NCBI GenBank assembly: GCA_945862385.1
Contig: CAMAXV010000005.1
Location: 1-64,000, forward strand
DNA length: 64,000 bases
Source of the DNA: Chitinophaga pinensis
Lineage (GTDB): Bacteria > Bacteroidota > Bacteroidia > Chitinophagales > Chitinophagaceae
Direction of reading: 5' to 3'
Below, piece by piece: positions 19,601 through 30,600 of the stretch (position 1 is the first letter of the stretch; the number at the start of each line of letters is the position of its first letter). The notes below the pieces were generated by a model that ran no database searches, had not been told where the DNA came from, and was given only the letters and a program-made list of their open reading frames with translations. A program made the position numbers and the translations under genes.

Positions 19601-19842
19601 AAATGTTTCTTTTCCAGGTAAGCTCTTTTTTCTTTCTCCTCATCAAAGTCTGCCGGCAGACTAACTGCCCCAATGAGTTTTTTTAATTTTGGGGATACGC
19701 ATCCTTCTGCTGTTTCACCTGATGAGATTTCATCAAGGTAGCTTTCTACAATTTCAGACAGACTCTTGCCCGTGCCTTTTGCATACTTTTTTGCCCGCTC
19801 AATAATCTGGCTTTCGACAGTAAGCGTAAGCTTGGTAGTCAT
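19597..19842 (-). CDS. Antitoxin, DUF6364 / RHH-type (VapB-like)
   Basis: MTTKLTLTVESQIIERAKKYAKGTGKSLSEIVESYLD; 4-bp overlap with the PIN gene. Confidence 0.78.
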   Translation of the reverse strand: MTTKLTLTVESQIIERAKKYAKGTGKSLSEIVESYLDEISSGETAEGCVSPKLKKLIGAVSLPADFDEEKEKRAYLEKKHF

Positions 19843-19875
19843 AATACGTATGTTTTTTACAAAGATACGTGTAAT

Positions 19876-22050
19876 TTATTTTCGCTCTCCCGGACTATAT
19901 TGTTCTTCCATGTTTTTCAGGATATCTTCCTTGTAGAACAACACGTCCTTGAACTGTCCCTTGGTATACATTTCTGCCTGATCTTTGAAATGTTTCGAAT
20001 TGGCATTTCCGCTTTCACCGCCTGCGAGCAGGGATTTAGCTTTTATTTTCTTTCCGAATTCCACGGCACAGATGAAACTGTTTCCTCCGTATCCATACCT
20101 TTTTTTGCTGCCCTGGTAGGTTCTGCTGTTAAAGGACGGCAGGCTACCCCATGCGGAGGAAGCAAACGGGGAGGCTATACTTGGCTGGTTGTCGTCGAAA
20201 CGGGCATTCATGGAAGCATCAATCCGCTGAAACCTGTTGATATCGCCCCAGGGCACTTCCCAGGTACCGAAATCTGATTTGAGTTTCATCAGCACATCGT
20301 GCAGGTACCCTATTTTGGTAGCATCAGGCATTTCCTTCAGCAGTTTGGGTAATTCTGTTGGCATATCTATCGGCATTTTTTTACCTCTGGTGAGGTAGGG
20401 CACAACTCTTTCTGCCCAGTGGATTGCGATGGTGGTGGCAACAGATCCTGCTGCAGACCTGCGGTCCCATGCAGCCAGTATTTGTATGGCTTTGCTGATG
20501 TCTGGTTTGATATTTTCCGCAATGGCTGTGCGGTTGGCGCTCAGCAGGGAAGGCAGTAACACATCGAATGCCGCCAGGTAGGTATCATAGCCGGCAACGA
20601 TGAGGGTGTTGAGGTCGTATTTATTTCGGGATGCAAGTACCTTGACGGCATTGATACCCCTGAAATTTTCAGGGTCGGGAGCCATGTAGGAGGGATATTT
20701 TTTCCTTGCGATGCTTCCCGGTCCGGCCACAGTGAAGGGTGTGGCATTGCAGTTCTGCAGCCAGCCTCCAGGCGGGTTGTAGAGGTGAACGGTTTCTTCA
20801 ACAGTATGTAATCCCTGCCAGTCGGCCGCCACAATGGTGCCATCCTGTATACCGTTCCAGTCGAGGTTAGGATTTCTTTTGGGCATAAAATTACCATGCC
20901 AGTAAGCAATATTGCCCTGGTCGTCTGCATACACAGTGTTATTGGAGATATTGGAACGCAGGTCCATCAGCTGTTTGAATTCCGTAAAGGTTTTGGCTTT
21001 GGTGCGGCTCCAGGACTGGATGAGACCTTCCAGCGACCGGTTATTCGATTGCATGCTGATCCATTTGTCGTCTTGCAGGGCCATAACCGGACCATGATGG
21101 GTGCTATAGATGGAAAAATCCTTACTGGCAATCTGACCATTTGCTGATTTATACTGAATGGTGGTCTTTTGTGTTTTGACAGGTTTCTGTTTATTGTCGT
21201 GCTGGTAGAAAATCCCCTGGTTGTTTTTTACAATGGTTTCTTCGTACAGGTCAGCAACATCAGCTGCACTGGAAGTATGCATCCATCCGCAGTGTTCATT
21301 GAAACCCTGGTAGACAAAAAACTGTCCCCACGTTACTGCGCCATAGGTGTTCAGTCCCTCTTCACTCACCATGTGCACTTCCGGTCTGAAATAGAAAGTT
21401 ACGTGCGGGTTGATATAGAGCATGGCATTGCCAGATATGCTTTTTGCTGGTGCGATGGCGAAACCATTCGAACCGCTGAGGAAATCAGGATCTTTTCTGT
21501 TCAGTTTGGCCATGTCTGTGGAGATGCCGGCATAGAATTTTTTGATGTCGTTGCCGGTGAGGTCGCTGGTCTGTATGGCAGAGATGCTGCCATCGGTGTA
21601 AGTCAGTGGGTACCAGGCTTTGAACTGTTTCAGGAGGGCAGGCTTCACCTGCGGATTTTTATACAGGTAATAGTTGATGCCGTCTGCGAAGGCGTTGAGG
21701 AGTTTTTTCATCCAGTCCGGACTCCTTTCATAATCCTTCACGGATTCTGCGGAGTCTATGACCATTTTCACCAACAGGTCTTCGTAGATATCCTTTTCAC
21801 CCGTCACCTCACTGGTTCTGCCCAGCATGGTGATGTAGTTCATTTCCACACGTTGAAAATCATCCTCACATTGGGCATACATGAGTCCGAATACACAATC
21901 TGCATCCGATTTACCATAAATGTGCGGTATACCCCATTTATCGCGGATGATCTGGACCTTTTTGGCTGTTTCCTTCCAGCGTGAAAGGTCTGCAGGTGAT
22001 TGTGCAGCTGCCAATGCAGGCAGCAGGAGCAGGATTAGTATTTTTTTCAT
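19876..22050 (-). CDS. Penicillin acylase family protein (Ntn hydrolase)
   Basis: VQIIRDKWGIPHIYGKSDADCVFGLMYAQCEDDFQRVEM; SGSNGFAIAPAKSISGNAMLYINPH. Confidence 0.85.
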   Translation of the reverse strand: MKKILILLLLPALAAAQSPADLSRWKETAKKVQIIRDKWGIPHIYGKSDADCVFGLMYAQCEDDFQRVEMNYITMLGRTSEVTGEKDIYEDLLVKMVIDSAESVKDYERSPDWMKKLLNAFADGINYYLYKNPQVKPALLKQFKAWYPLTYTDGSISAIQTSDLTGNDIKKFYAGISTDMAKLNRKDPDFLSGSNGFAIAPAKSISGNAMLYINPHVTFYFRPEVHMVSEEGLNTYGAVTWGQFFVYQGFNEHCGWMHTSSAADVADLYEETIVKNNQGIFYQHDNKQKPVKTQKTTIQYKSANGQIASKDFSIYSTHHGPVMALQDDKWISMQSNNRSLEGLIQSWSRTKAKTFTEFKQLMDLRSNISNNTVYADDQGNIAYWHGNFMPKRNPNLDWNGIQDGTIVAADWQGLHTVEETVHLYNPPGGWLQNCNATPFTVAGPGSIARKKYPSYMAPDPENFRGINAVKVLASRNKYDLNTLIVAGYDTYLAAFDVLLPSLLSANRTAIAENIKPDISKAIQILAAWDRRSAAGSVATTIAIHWAERVVPYLTRGKKMPIDMPTELPKLLKEMPDATKIGYLHDVLMKLKSDFGTWEVPWGDINRFQRIDASMNARFDDNQPSIASPFASSAWGSLPSFNSRTYQGSKKRYGYGGNSFICAVEFGKKIKAKSLLAGGESGNANSKHFKDQAEMYTKGQFKDVLFYKEDILKNMEEQYSPGERK

Positions 22051-22056
22051 GGCTTG

Positions 22057-23241
22057 TTATTTGGACTGGTTGGCTTTGAAAACACGGACGAAATTGCCAC
22101 CGAGGATTTTGCGGATATCTTTTTGGCTGTATCCCCTTTTCAGCAATTCTTCCGTAATCAGTGGCATATCGGTAACATCATTCAGTTCACGTGGGGAGGA
22201 GTTGATACCATCGAAGTCTGAGCCGATGCCCACATGGTCTGTACCAATCAGCTTCACGATATGGTCGAGGTGGTCAATCAGCAGCGAGAGAGACGGCCTG
22301 ACATTGTCGATTTCATCCTTGTATTTTTCATGCAGTTTCAGGTTGGCATAGAAGTCGCTCGGATTTTGTTTCAGCAGTTCTTCTTTTTCAGCCTGGTGTT
22401 TCCGTATGAAGGCATTGTTCTTTTCGCGGAAGCTACTGTCTACAAAACCGGAGTAAAAGTTGAGGTGGATGACCCCTCCATTCTTACCGATAAGCCGGAT
22501 CTGGTCGTCTGTCAGGTTTCTGGGAACCGGACAAAGTGCATACGTGCAGCTGTGCGATGCGATAACCGGTTTGGTGGTAATGCGCAAGGCGTCATAGAAT
22601 GTTTTTTCCCCTACATGAGAGATGTCAACGATCATGCCCAGTTCATTCATCCGCTGCACAATCTTTTCGCCCAGGGCGTTCAGTCCGTATGGATGCCCCA
22701 GATCTTTCCCCGCCCTTTCATCTGCTGCAGAACTTGCCCAGGAGGTGCTGTTATTCCAGGTCAGCGTCATATAGCGAGCTCCCCTTTCGTAGAGTTTGTT
22801 GAGGAAATCCAGGTTGTCTTCTATCATGTGACCCCCTTCTACGCCAATCATCGATCCAAGTTTACCCGTATTCACTGCAGTTTTCAGTTCCGCAGGTGTG
22901 CGCACCAGCATCATTTTCCCGGGGTTGCGGGCTATTGTATTGTAGAGTGTGTCAATTTCTCTGTTGGCGAAGGCATAGGCGGTACCCATCCCATAATTTT
23001 CATCACAGAAGATGGAGAAAACCTGCACATCGATTCCACCCTGTTTCATGCGGTTAAGGTCTGAGTGGGTGATGCCTTTGAGGTCCTGATCAAAACTTTT
23101 TCCTTTTTCAATACCCGTGCTGATGAAATCGTTGTGCGTATCGATCAGCACAGCTTTTTTGTGCAGTTTCAGGTAAGCTTGTGCATCGGCAACAGCGGAG
23201 ACAGACAGGAGTAAAGCGCAAAGCAGCCATTTATTTTGCAT
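22057..23241 (-). CDS. Membrane dipeptidase (peptidase M19)
   Basis: VLIDTHNDF; GVEGGHMIEDNLDFL; DISHVGEKTFYDAL; HVGIGSDFDG. Confidence 0.88.
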   Translation of the reverse strand: MQNKWLLCALLLSVSAVADAQAYLKLHKKAVLIDTHNDFISTGIEKGKSFDQDLKGITHSDLNRMKQGGIDVQVFSIFCDENYGMGTAYAFANREIDTLYNTIARNPGKMMLVRTPAELKTAVNTGKLGSMIGVEGGHMIEDNLDFLNKLYERGARYMTLTWNNSTSWASSAADERAGKDLGHPYGLNALGEKIVQRMNELGMIVDISHVGEKTFYDALRITTKPVIASHSCTYALCPVPRNLTDDQIRLIGKNGGVIHLNFYSGFVDSSFREKNNAFIRKHQAEKEELLKQNPSDFYANLKLHEKYKDEIDNVRPSLSLLIDHLDHIVKLIGTDHVGIGSDFDGINSSPRELNDVTDMPLITEELLKRGYSQKDIRKILGGNFVRVFKANQSK

Positions 23242-23247
23242 GGGATA

Positions 23248-24504
23248 TCAGTTGATGAGCTGGTAAGTGAGAATTTTAAAACGTTCAGCGATGTCGCCGT
23301 GTTCTGTGGGATAGGCGTTCTGGAAGAATAGACCCACAACCCTTTCTTTAGGGTCAACCCAGTAAGTTGTTGCGAACATCCCTCCCCAGTCGAATGTCCC
23401 TTGATTAGCCGGAGACCTGGCGCTCCCCCTTTCGGTGGTTATACCAAAGCCCAGTCCGAACTTATTGGATCCATTGTTGATATCACCGATCTGATTTTGA
23501 GTCATCAGCCTTACAGCGCTCTTACTGAGAATTCTTACACCTTTGTATTCACCCCCGTTCAGCATCATTTGCAGGAAGATACCGTAATCCATGATGGTGG
23601 AGGATAGTCCGCCACCCCCACTGAACATCTGGAGGTTCATGATGGGGAAGTCGCGGTAAAAAGTACCGTTGATGTAAACAACTGAATCAGCTTCAGTGAG
23701 TTTACCATTCACATTGGAATAAAGGCTGACCAGACGGTTGTGTTTGGAAGCAGGCAGGTAAAAATGGGTGTCATTCATGCCCAGCGGCTGGAAGATTTTT
23801 TTCCGGAAGAATTCGTCGAGAGACATGCCTGAAACCACTTCCACCAGGTATCCCAATACATCGGTATTCAGACCATAGGTGAATTTTTCACCCGGGTTAT
23901 GGAATATTGGCAGGGGAGCCAGTCTGTTGATATTTTCTGCCAGGTTAATGTCTTTCACACCTATGCCGCCCACCACACCATTTTTGGCATAGATGGCATT
24001 GGCTTCTTTGGAGCCGATCTGGGCGTAACCGATACCCGAAGTGTGCGTGAGCAGGTCACGGATGGTGATTTCCCTTTTGGCAGCTGTGGTTGTGAAGGAA
24101 GAATCCTTTTCGTTGAAGCTCACCAGCACTTTTGGATTGGCAAATGCCGGGATGAATTTTGACACTGGTTCATCCAGCAGGAATTTGCCCTCTTCGTAGA
24201 GTATCATCACTGCCACGCTTGTGATTGCTTTGGTTTGTGAGGCGATGCGGAAGATATGGTCTGTGCGCATCGGCACTTTTTTTTCCTTGCTGGCATAGCC
24301 AAAAGCCTTGTGGTAAAGCACTTTTCCATCCTGTATGATCAGTCCTGCGCCACCTGCCATCTTGTTCTTATCTACCCATTCCTGCATGTTTTTATCGATA
24401 ATCTGCATCCGGTTGGTGAGGCTGGCAGAATTGCTGGCAGCTGGTTGTGCGAAAAGTGAGAAATAGAGGGAAGTACCCATTAACAGGGAAAACAACTTTT
24501 TCAT
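23248..24504 (-). CDS. Serine hydrolase (beta-lactamase class C-like)
   Basis: RIASQTKAIT SXXK motif; YGLNTDVLGYLVEVVSG; signal peptide. Confidence 0.85.
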   Translation of the reverse strand: MKKLFSLLMGTSLYFSLFAQPAASNSASLTNRMQIIDKNMQEWVDKNKMAGGAGLIIQDGKVLYHKAFGYASKEKKVPMRTDHIFRIASQTKAITSVAVMILYEEGKFLLDEPVSKFIPAFANPKVLVSFNEKDSSFTTTAAKREITIRDLLTHTSGIGYAQIGSKEANAIYAKNGVVGGIGVKDINLAENINRLAPLPIFHNPGEKFTYGLNTDVLGYLVEVVSGMSLDEFFRKKIFQPLGMNDTHFYLPASKHNRLVSLYSNVNGKLTEADSVVYINGTFYRDFPIMNLQMFSGGGGLSSTIMDYGIFLQMMLNGGEYKGVRILSKSAVRLMTQNQIGDINNGSNKFGLGFGITTERGSARSPANQGTFDWGGMFATTYWVDPKERVVGLFFQNAYPTEHGDIAERFKILTYQLIN

Positions 24505-24526
24505 ATGATGTTAATATGAACTGAAG

Positions 24527-25267
24527 TTAATTAAAAAGGGAATTCTTTGGCATTATACCCGATCTGAAGTATTTTGAAGCATCGAGTATGTATTGGTGGA
24601 ATTGGTATTCTTCCGAGAAGGCAACCAGTTCATAGGGCGGACGCCAGAGGAGCATAAATCGTTCGATATCTTTTTCAGGCAGAGCGGTGATTTGTCTAAC
24701 AAGGCCTTTTGTAAAGCGACTGTTGATGAACTTTTGCTGTTCTTCCTCTATCAGCCTGTTTCTGAAGCTTCGCATGGTTTTGTTCTTCCTGAATTTGAAG
24801 AGACCGATCAGGCTGTTGGGATCGATGTTTCCGGAGGAGGTGAGTTGTACACCCCCGTTTTCAAAGTTGAAGATTTTGTTGTACCGTTCCCTGTTTTCGG
24901 CAGAATCTTGCCGGTATGATTTGGCGATGACTACTACCTCCTTGAGTGTCTGGTAGCGGTCCTGCACCATTACCTGCAATGCGATATCGAAACCAGCCGG
25001 GTAGCGGATGGTACTCACTGGGAAGAAGCTCGTTGATTTGCCTTTGTAAGTGAAGCTGATAGAATCCAGTTTATCGATGGACAATCCGTACCTGCCAATG
25101 GAATCCGTGTATGTTATGAGTCCTTTTTTGCTGGTGACTTTCACAAAAGGGATGGAAACCATTCTGGTGGAGTCGTATACCTTACCTGTCAGCCACACCT
25201 GACAAATTGCTTTGCCCGAGCTTGCCAGCAGAAGAAATAGGGTGATATGAAGGATTTTTCTTTTCAA
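24527..25267 (-). CDS. Secreted protein with carboxypeptidase-regulatory-like domain
   Basis: LTGKVYDSTRMVSIPFVKVTSKKGLITYTDSIGRYGL pattern after a signal peptide. Confidence 0.6.
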   Translation of the reverse strand: MKRKILHITLFLLLASSGKAICQVWLTGKVYDSTRMVSIPFVKVTSKKGLITYTDSIGRYGLSIDKLDSISFTYKGKSTSFFPVSTIRYPAGFDIALQVMVQDRYQTLKEVVVIAKSYRQDSAENRERYNKIFNFENGGVQLTSSGNIDPNSLIGLFKFRKNKTMRSFRNRLIEEEQQKFINSRFTKGLVRQITALPEKDIERFMLLWRPPYELVAFSEEYQFHQYILDASKYFRSGIMPKNSLFN

Positions 25268-25291
25268 ACCGTAGTTTAGGTATACAATTAA

Positions 25292-26149
25292 TCAACTAAC
25301 CCAGGATTCGATGACAGCCGGGAAGTGTTCATGTTCAAGCACATGAATTCTGGCCGCCAGGGAGTCCGGTGTTTCATCAGGATGGATATCAATTGCGGTC
25401 TGGAAAATCGTTTTTCCGTGATCGTATTGTTCATCCACCAGGTGGATGGTAATACCACTTTGTTTATCTCCTGCTGCCAGAACGGCTGCATGTACATGTT
25501 CTCCAAACATACCCTTTCCGCCGAATTTTGGGAGTAAGGCCGGGTGGATATTCAGGATTTTATCCGGGTAAGCTGCTATTAGGCCAGCTGGGATCTTCCA
25601 AAGAAATCCAGCCAATACAATATGCGTAATACCCTGATCTTTAAGTATTTGTGCAAATTCACCAGCCTTTTTGAAGGTTTCTTTATCAATGAGCAGGCTT
25701 TTAACCCCCGATAATGTGGCGATATCCAGCACACCTGCACCAGGTTTATTGCAAACTATCAGGGATACATTTACGGTAAGGTGTTTATCAAAGTGTTCGA
25801 TTATTTTCCCGGCATTGCTGCCTTTTCCTGATGCAAAAATGGCTATCCGCACCTGTTTGGCCGGCAGAATACCCAATCTCCGGAGGATTTTTTTTTCATA
25901 GTTCCAGAAAAAGGGGAATTGTCCGAATAAAAAGGCTACAATTAAAATGATCACCTGATAACCAAAGATCAGGATGCTCATCCGGAGCATTAGTTTCCAG
26001 GCCCAGAAGGTTTGTTCATTGAAGCCAACCCAAGAGGTTATGCTGCGGGAAATGAATGCAGTAGTGGTTCCTGTGACGGCAAAAGTGCAGAGTATGAAGA
26101 AAAGCTGGGAAGAAGAGACCTTCCACTTTTGCTGCAGTTTGTTAAACAT
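25292..26149 (-). CDS. purN: DUF6787-like membrane domain fused to phosphoribosylglycinamide formyltransferase
   Basis: N-terminal MFNKLQQKWKVSSSQLFFILCTFAVTGTTTAFISR...FGQFPFFWNYEKKILRRLG membrane part, then VRIAIFASGKGSNAGKIIEHF...NIHPALLPKFGGKGMFGEHVHAAVL. Confidence 0.85.
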   Translation of the reverse strand: MFNKLQQKWKVSSSQLFFILCTFAVTGTTTAFISRSITSWVGFNEQTFWAWKLMLRMSILIFGYQVIILIVAFLFGQFPFFWNYEKKILRRLGILPAKQVRIAIFASGKGSNAGKIIEHFDKHLTVNVSLIVCNKPGAGVLDIATLSGVKSLLIDKETFKKAGEFAQILKDQGITHIVLAGFLWKIPAGLIAAYPDKILNIHPALLPKFGGKGMFGEHVHAAVLAAGDKQSGITIHLVDEQYDHGKTIFQTAIDIHPDETPDSLAARIHVLEHEHFPAVIESWVS

Positions 26150-26389
26150 GATGCAAAGAGAAGGAAAAATATGGTTTCAACCACAAAGCTTAATCCTAAT
26201 TCTTTGTATTGTGTGTAAGCTGAACGAATATATAACACAGTTCAACTAAACAATATATAAATGCTTGAATTGCAATATTGAGGGGCATTAAAAAAAATAC
26301 AGCGATGTTGATATATTGTTGAAATCCTGACTTAAATTTGCGCTCGATTAACTGGACATCGTCCACTTCAACCACAATCCACTGAGGGT

Positions 26390-27643
26390 ATGAATCAGAA
26401 AAGAACTGTTTTTCAAAAGTACATTCCAGCACTTGTTTTACTGGTAACACTGTGTTTGTCGTTTTCGCTTCAGGCGCAGGATGGCAAAGCTTTGTTCAAT
26501 AACAAATGTGCTTCCTGTCACGCGATAGACAAGAAACTGGTCGGTCCGGCTCTGAAGGGAGTTGAAGACCGCTGGGACGACAAAGCCATGTTGTATGACT
26601 GGGTTCGCAACAGTGCAGCGGTGATCAAAAAGGGTTATCCCAGGGCAGTAGCGGTGTATAATGAATACAATAAGGTACAGATGACAGCATTTCCTGAGTT
26701 GAAGGATGCTGATATCGACGCTATTCTAGGTTATATCAATACTGGCGGTGCCAAAAAGGATGAAGGTGCTTCAACAGCTGCGGCAGGTGGTGCAGACAAG
26801 GCCGGGGATGACGATGCAAATTTATTGTATGGTATCCTCACTTTGATTTTAGCTGTTATTGCATTGATTCTTTTGCAGGTTAACAGCAATCTCCGTAAGA
26901 TGTCTGATGAAACAGAGGGTACAGCATCAGCAGAGCCTATTCCATTTTACCGCAACAAAGCTTACATTGCCATTTTTGCCATCCTGCTTTTCCTGGGTGG
27001 TGGTTACCTGACTTTCCAGGGTGCGCAGGGACTGGGCCGTTCCAAGAATTATCAGCCTGAGCAACCAATCTATTACTCTCACACCGTACATGCAGGTGTA
27101 AATCAGATCAGCTGTTTGTATTGCCATGGCGGTGCACAAGAAAGCAAGCATGCCAACATCCCATCCGTTAACGTGTGTATGAACTGCCACATGGGTATCA
27201 ATGAATATGCAAAAGGTCCCAAGATCTACCGTGAAGATGGAACTGAGGTTGATGGAACAGCAGAAATACAGAAACTGTACAAATTTGCCGGATGGAATCC
27301 TGATACCAAGCAGTATTCAGGTGAAGGCAAGCCTATTGAATGGATCAGGATTCACAACCTGCCTGATCACGTTTATTTTAACCATGCCCAGCACGTAAAT
27401 GCCGGTAAGCAACAGTGTCAGACCTGTCATGGTGAAATACAAAAGATGGATGAGGTTTACCAGTTTTCAGACCTTAGCATGGGCTGGTGTGTGAATTGCC
27501 ACAGGGAGACCAAGGTGCAGTTCACCGACAATAAATTCTACAGCATTTATGAGAAGTTCCATGAAGACATGAAGAACAATAAGCTTGACAGTGTTACTGT
27601 TGAGAAGATTGGAGGAACTGAATGTCAAAAATGCCATTATTAA
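26390..27643 (+). CDS. actA: Alternative complex III multiheme cytochrome subunit ActA with fused N-terminal cytochrome c domain
   Basis: CASCH plus CLYCH, CMNCH, CQTCH, CVNCH, CQKCH; first gene of the act cluster. Confidence 0.85.
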   Translation: MNQKRTVFQKYIPALVLLVTLCLSFSLQAQDGKALFNNKCASCHAIDKKLVGPALKGVEDRWDDKAMLYDWVRNSAAVIKKGYPRAVAVYNEYNKVQMTAFPELKDADIDAILGYINTGGAKKDEGASTAAAGGADKAGDDDANLLYGILTLILAVIALILLQVNSNLRKMSDETEGTASAEPIPFYRNKAYIAIFAILLFLGGGYLTFQGAQGLGRSKNYQPEQPIYYSHTVHAGVNQISCLYCHGGAQESKHANIPSVNVCMNCHMGINEYAKGPKIYREDGTEVDGTAEIQKLYKFAGWNPDTKQYSGEGKPIEWIRIHNLPDHVYFNHAQHVNAGKQQCQTCHGEIQKMDEVYQFSDLSMGWCVNCHRETKVQFTDNKFYSIYEKFHEDMKNNKLDSVTVEKIGGTECQKCHY

Positions 27644-27685
27644 TATTACACACAGAAACATCTCTCATTAAGCACAACAACTGTT

Positions 27686-30600
27686 ATGAAGCAAAAAAAA
27701 TACTGGCAGAGTTTTGGTGAATTGAAGAGCAGTGAAAATTACCAGGAAAGGGTTCAGGATGAGTTTGGCGAGGACCTCTCAACAGATAATCAGGACCTCA
27801 TGGGTGCAACTGCTCCCCGCCGGGACTTCCTGAAATACCTGGGATTCAGCACTGCTGCAGCTGCGGCAGCTGCCAGCTGTGAGATGCCAGTAAAAAAGAG
27901 CATACCTTATCTTAATAAGCCTGATTCTATCATACCGGGTATACCCAATTACTATGCCACAACTTATGTTATGGATGGTGATGCAGTTCCTGTAGTTGCG
28001 AAAGTGAGAGATGGCAGGCCTATCAAAATAGAAGGCAATGAGTTGTCTGCCATTACAAAGGGCGGAACATCAGCCAGGGTGCAGGCTTCTGTACTTGGTC
28101 TTTATGATACAGCACGTTTGCGTTATCCGCTGGCTGCTGGTAAGGAAGTAAGCACTTTTGATGCTTTTGATAAACTTGTGGCTGAAGGAATGGCCAAGGC
28201 TTCAGGTTCAGTGGTATTGCTTACAGGTAGTATCAGTTCTGTAACCACCAGGCAGGTCATTGCGCAGTTTCTTGCCAAGTTTCCGGGTTCAAAACATGTT
28301 CAGTATGATGCCCTTTCTGTAAGTGGTCTGCTGAATGCGAATGCTGCAACTTTCGGTAACCGTGCAGTTCCTTCCTATGATTTCAGCAAAGCAAAAACTA
28401 TAGTGAGTCTGGGTGCTGATTTTCTTGGTACCTGGCTGAGTCCGGTTGAATACGCCAGACAATACGCAGCAGGACGAAAAATAGATCAGAAGAATCCGGA
28501 AATGAGTAAGCATATACAGTTCGAGAGTATGCTGAGTATGACCGGAGCCAATGCGGATGACCGCTTTGTTCACCTTCCTTCAGAAGAAGGTGCCGTAGCG
28601 CTCGCACTTTATGCGGCTTTGGGCGGATCAGTTTCCGCACCTGCTTTAGCAGACGAGCGTTTGAAGAAGGGAATCAACATGACTGCAGCTTCACTCAAAG
28701 CTTCAGGCTCTGCTTCCCTGGTAGTCAGCGGCAGCAATGATACACAGGTTCAAATCATTGTCAACGCCATCAACAACCTGTTGGGTGCTTATGGCAATAC
28801 GATAGATTGGAGTGCGACGCTGAATACCCGTCAGGGTGATGATGCGGCGATGGTGCAGTTGGTTCAGGAGATGAATGAAGGTAAGGTAGGTGCCTTGTTG
28901 ATACAGGGTGTCAATCCTGCTTATGACTATTGCGACAGCAAGAAATTTGAATCAGGCCTTGCTAAAGTGGCTGTATCAGTTTCCTTTAACGACAGGGAAG
29001 ATGAAACATCTGTTTTGTGCAAATTCCAGATTCCTGACCATCATTTCCTGGAGAGCTGGGGTGATGCAGAAATCAAAACTGGTTACCTGAGTTTCATACA
29101 ACCTACTATTGCGCCACTTTTCAAGACAAGAGCTTTCCAGACATCCCTGTTGAAGTGGAGTGGAGACCAGCAGGCTTATGGTGCATATTTCAAAGCTTAC
29201 TGGTTGAACAGGTTTGGTTCACAGTCGGCCTGGGATAAGGCACTTCAGGATGGTGTTGTTGAAACAGCAGCTTCTGCCAGTGCAGGTTCTTTCAATGGTA
29301 CAGCTGTATCAGCTGCTGCAACTGCAATTGCAGGTGTTAAATCACCAGCAGGCAAGCAGCTTGTTTTATATCCTAAAGTAGCGATAGGATCCGGTAAGGA
29401 AGCCAACAACCCCTGGTTGCAGGAGATGCCTGATCCGATTACTAAAGCTACATGGGACAATTACGCTATCATTTCTTTTGCAACAGCTAAAGAACTGGGT
29501 ATTGTAGTTGATGATAATTACGAGGTAGAGGTTACCAAGCCTGTGATTAAGATAAAAGTCGGACAGACTGAAATGAGTCTGCCTGTTCTCGTGATTCCAG
29601 GTATGCACAAGGATGTGATAGCAGTAGCCCTTGGTTATGGCAGGTCTGAGAAATCAGGACGTGCATCGGCCAATGTGGGACAGAATGTTTTCCCGCTTGT
29701 TTCTTTCAATGGTTCAACTTTCAGCTATGCTGCGGGTTCGGTTGCTGTTGAGAAAACAGCTACAACATTCAAGCTGGCTTACACACAAACGCACAACCAG
29801 TATGAGGGACGTGATGAAGTGGTTCGTGAATATGCGTTGTCAACTTTCAAAAAGAACCCTACAATTCTTGCAGATGAGCGCCACAAGCTTGTGGAAGACT
29901 ATGCAAGTAATACCGGAGATTATGCTGCTGAGGGTACATTATATCCAAGCCATCCTTATCCCGGAGCTAAGTGGGGTATGAGTATAGATCTGAACTCCTG
30001 TATTGGATGCGGAGCCTGTACTGTAGCATGTACTTCAGAGAATAATGTTGCTGTAGTAGGTAAATCAGAGGTACTTCGTGCACATGAAATGCACTGGTTA
30101 AGAATTGACCGTTATTTTGCTACATATCGTGATGATTCAGGTAATGATAATCTGGACGACCTCAACGTGGTATTTATGCCAATGCTTTGTCAGCATTGTG
30201 ACAATGCTCCATGTGAGAATGTTTGTCCGGTTAACGCCACCAACCACAGCAGTGAAGGTTTGAATCAGATGACTTATAACAGGTGTATCGGTACTCGTTA
30301 CTGTGCAAACAACTGTCCGTATAAAGTAAGGAGATTCAACTGGTCTGATTATATGGGAGCTGACAGCTTTGCAGACAATCAGAAAGCGATTCTGGATGAT
30401 TCAGTGATGATGATGAATGAGGACCTTACCAGGATGGTACTTAATCCGGATGTAACTGTAAGGTCTCGCGGTGTGATTGAGAAATGTTCTTTCTGCGTGC
30501 AGCGTCTGCAGGAAGGCAAGCTGAAAGCCAAGAAAGAAAACAGACCGCTCGAAACAGGAGCAGATGGCAAATGGGATATCAAGACTGCCTGCCAGCAGGC

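Noticed and set aside
19876-22050. Penicillin acylase and serine hydrolases as an antibiotic-resistance island
   Set aside because: These families are common general hydrolases in Bacteroidota; no resistance context is visible.
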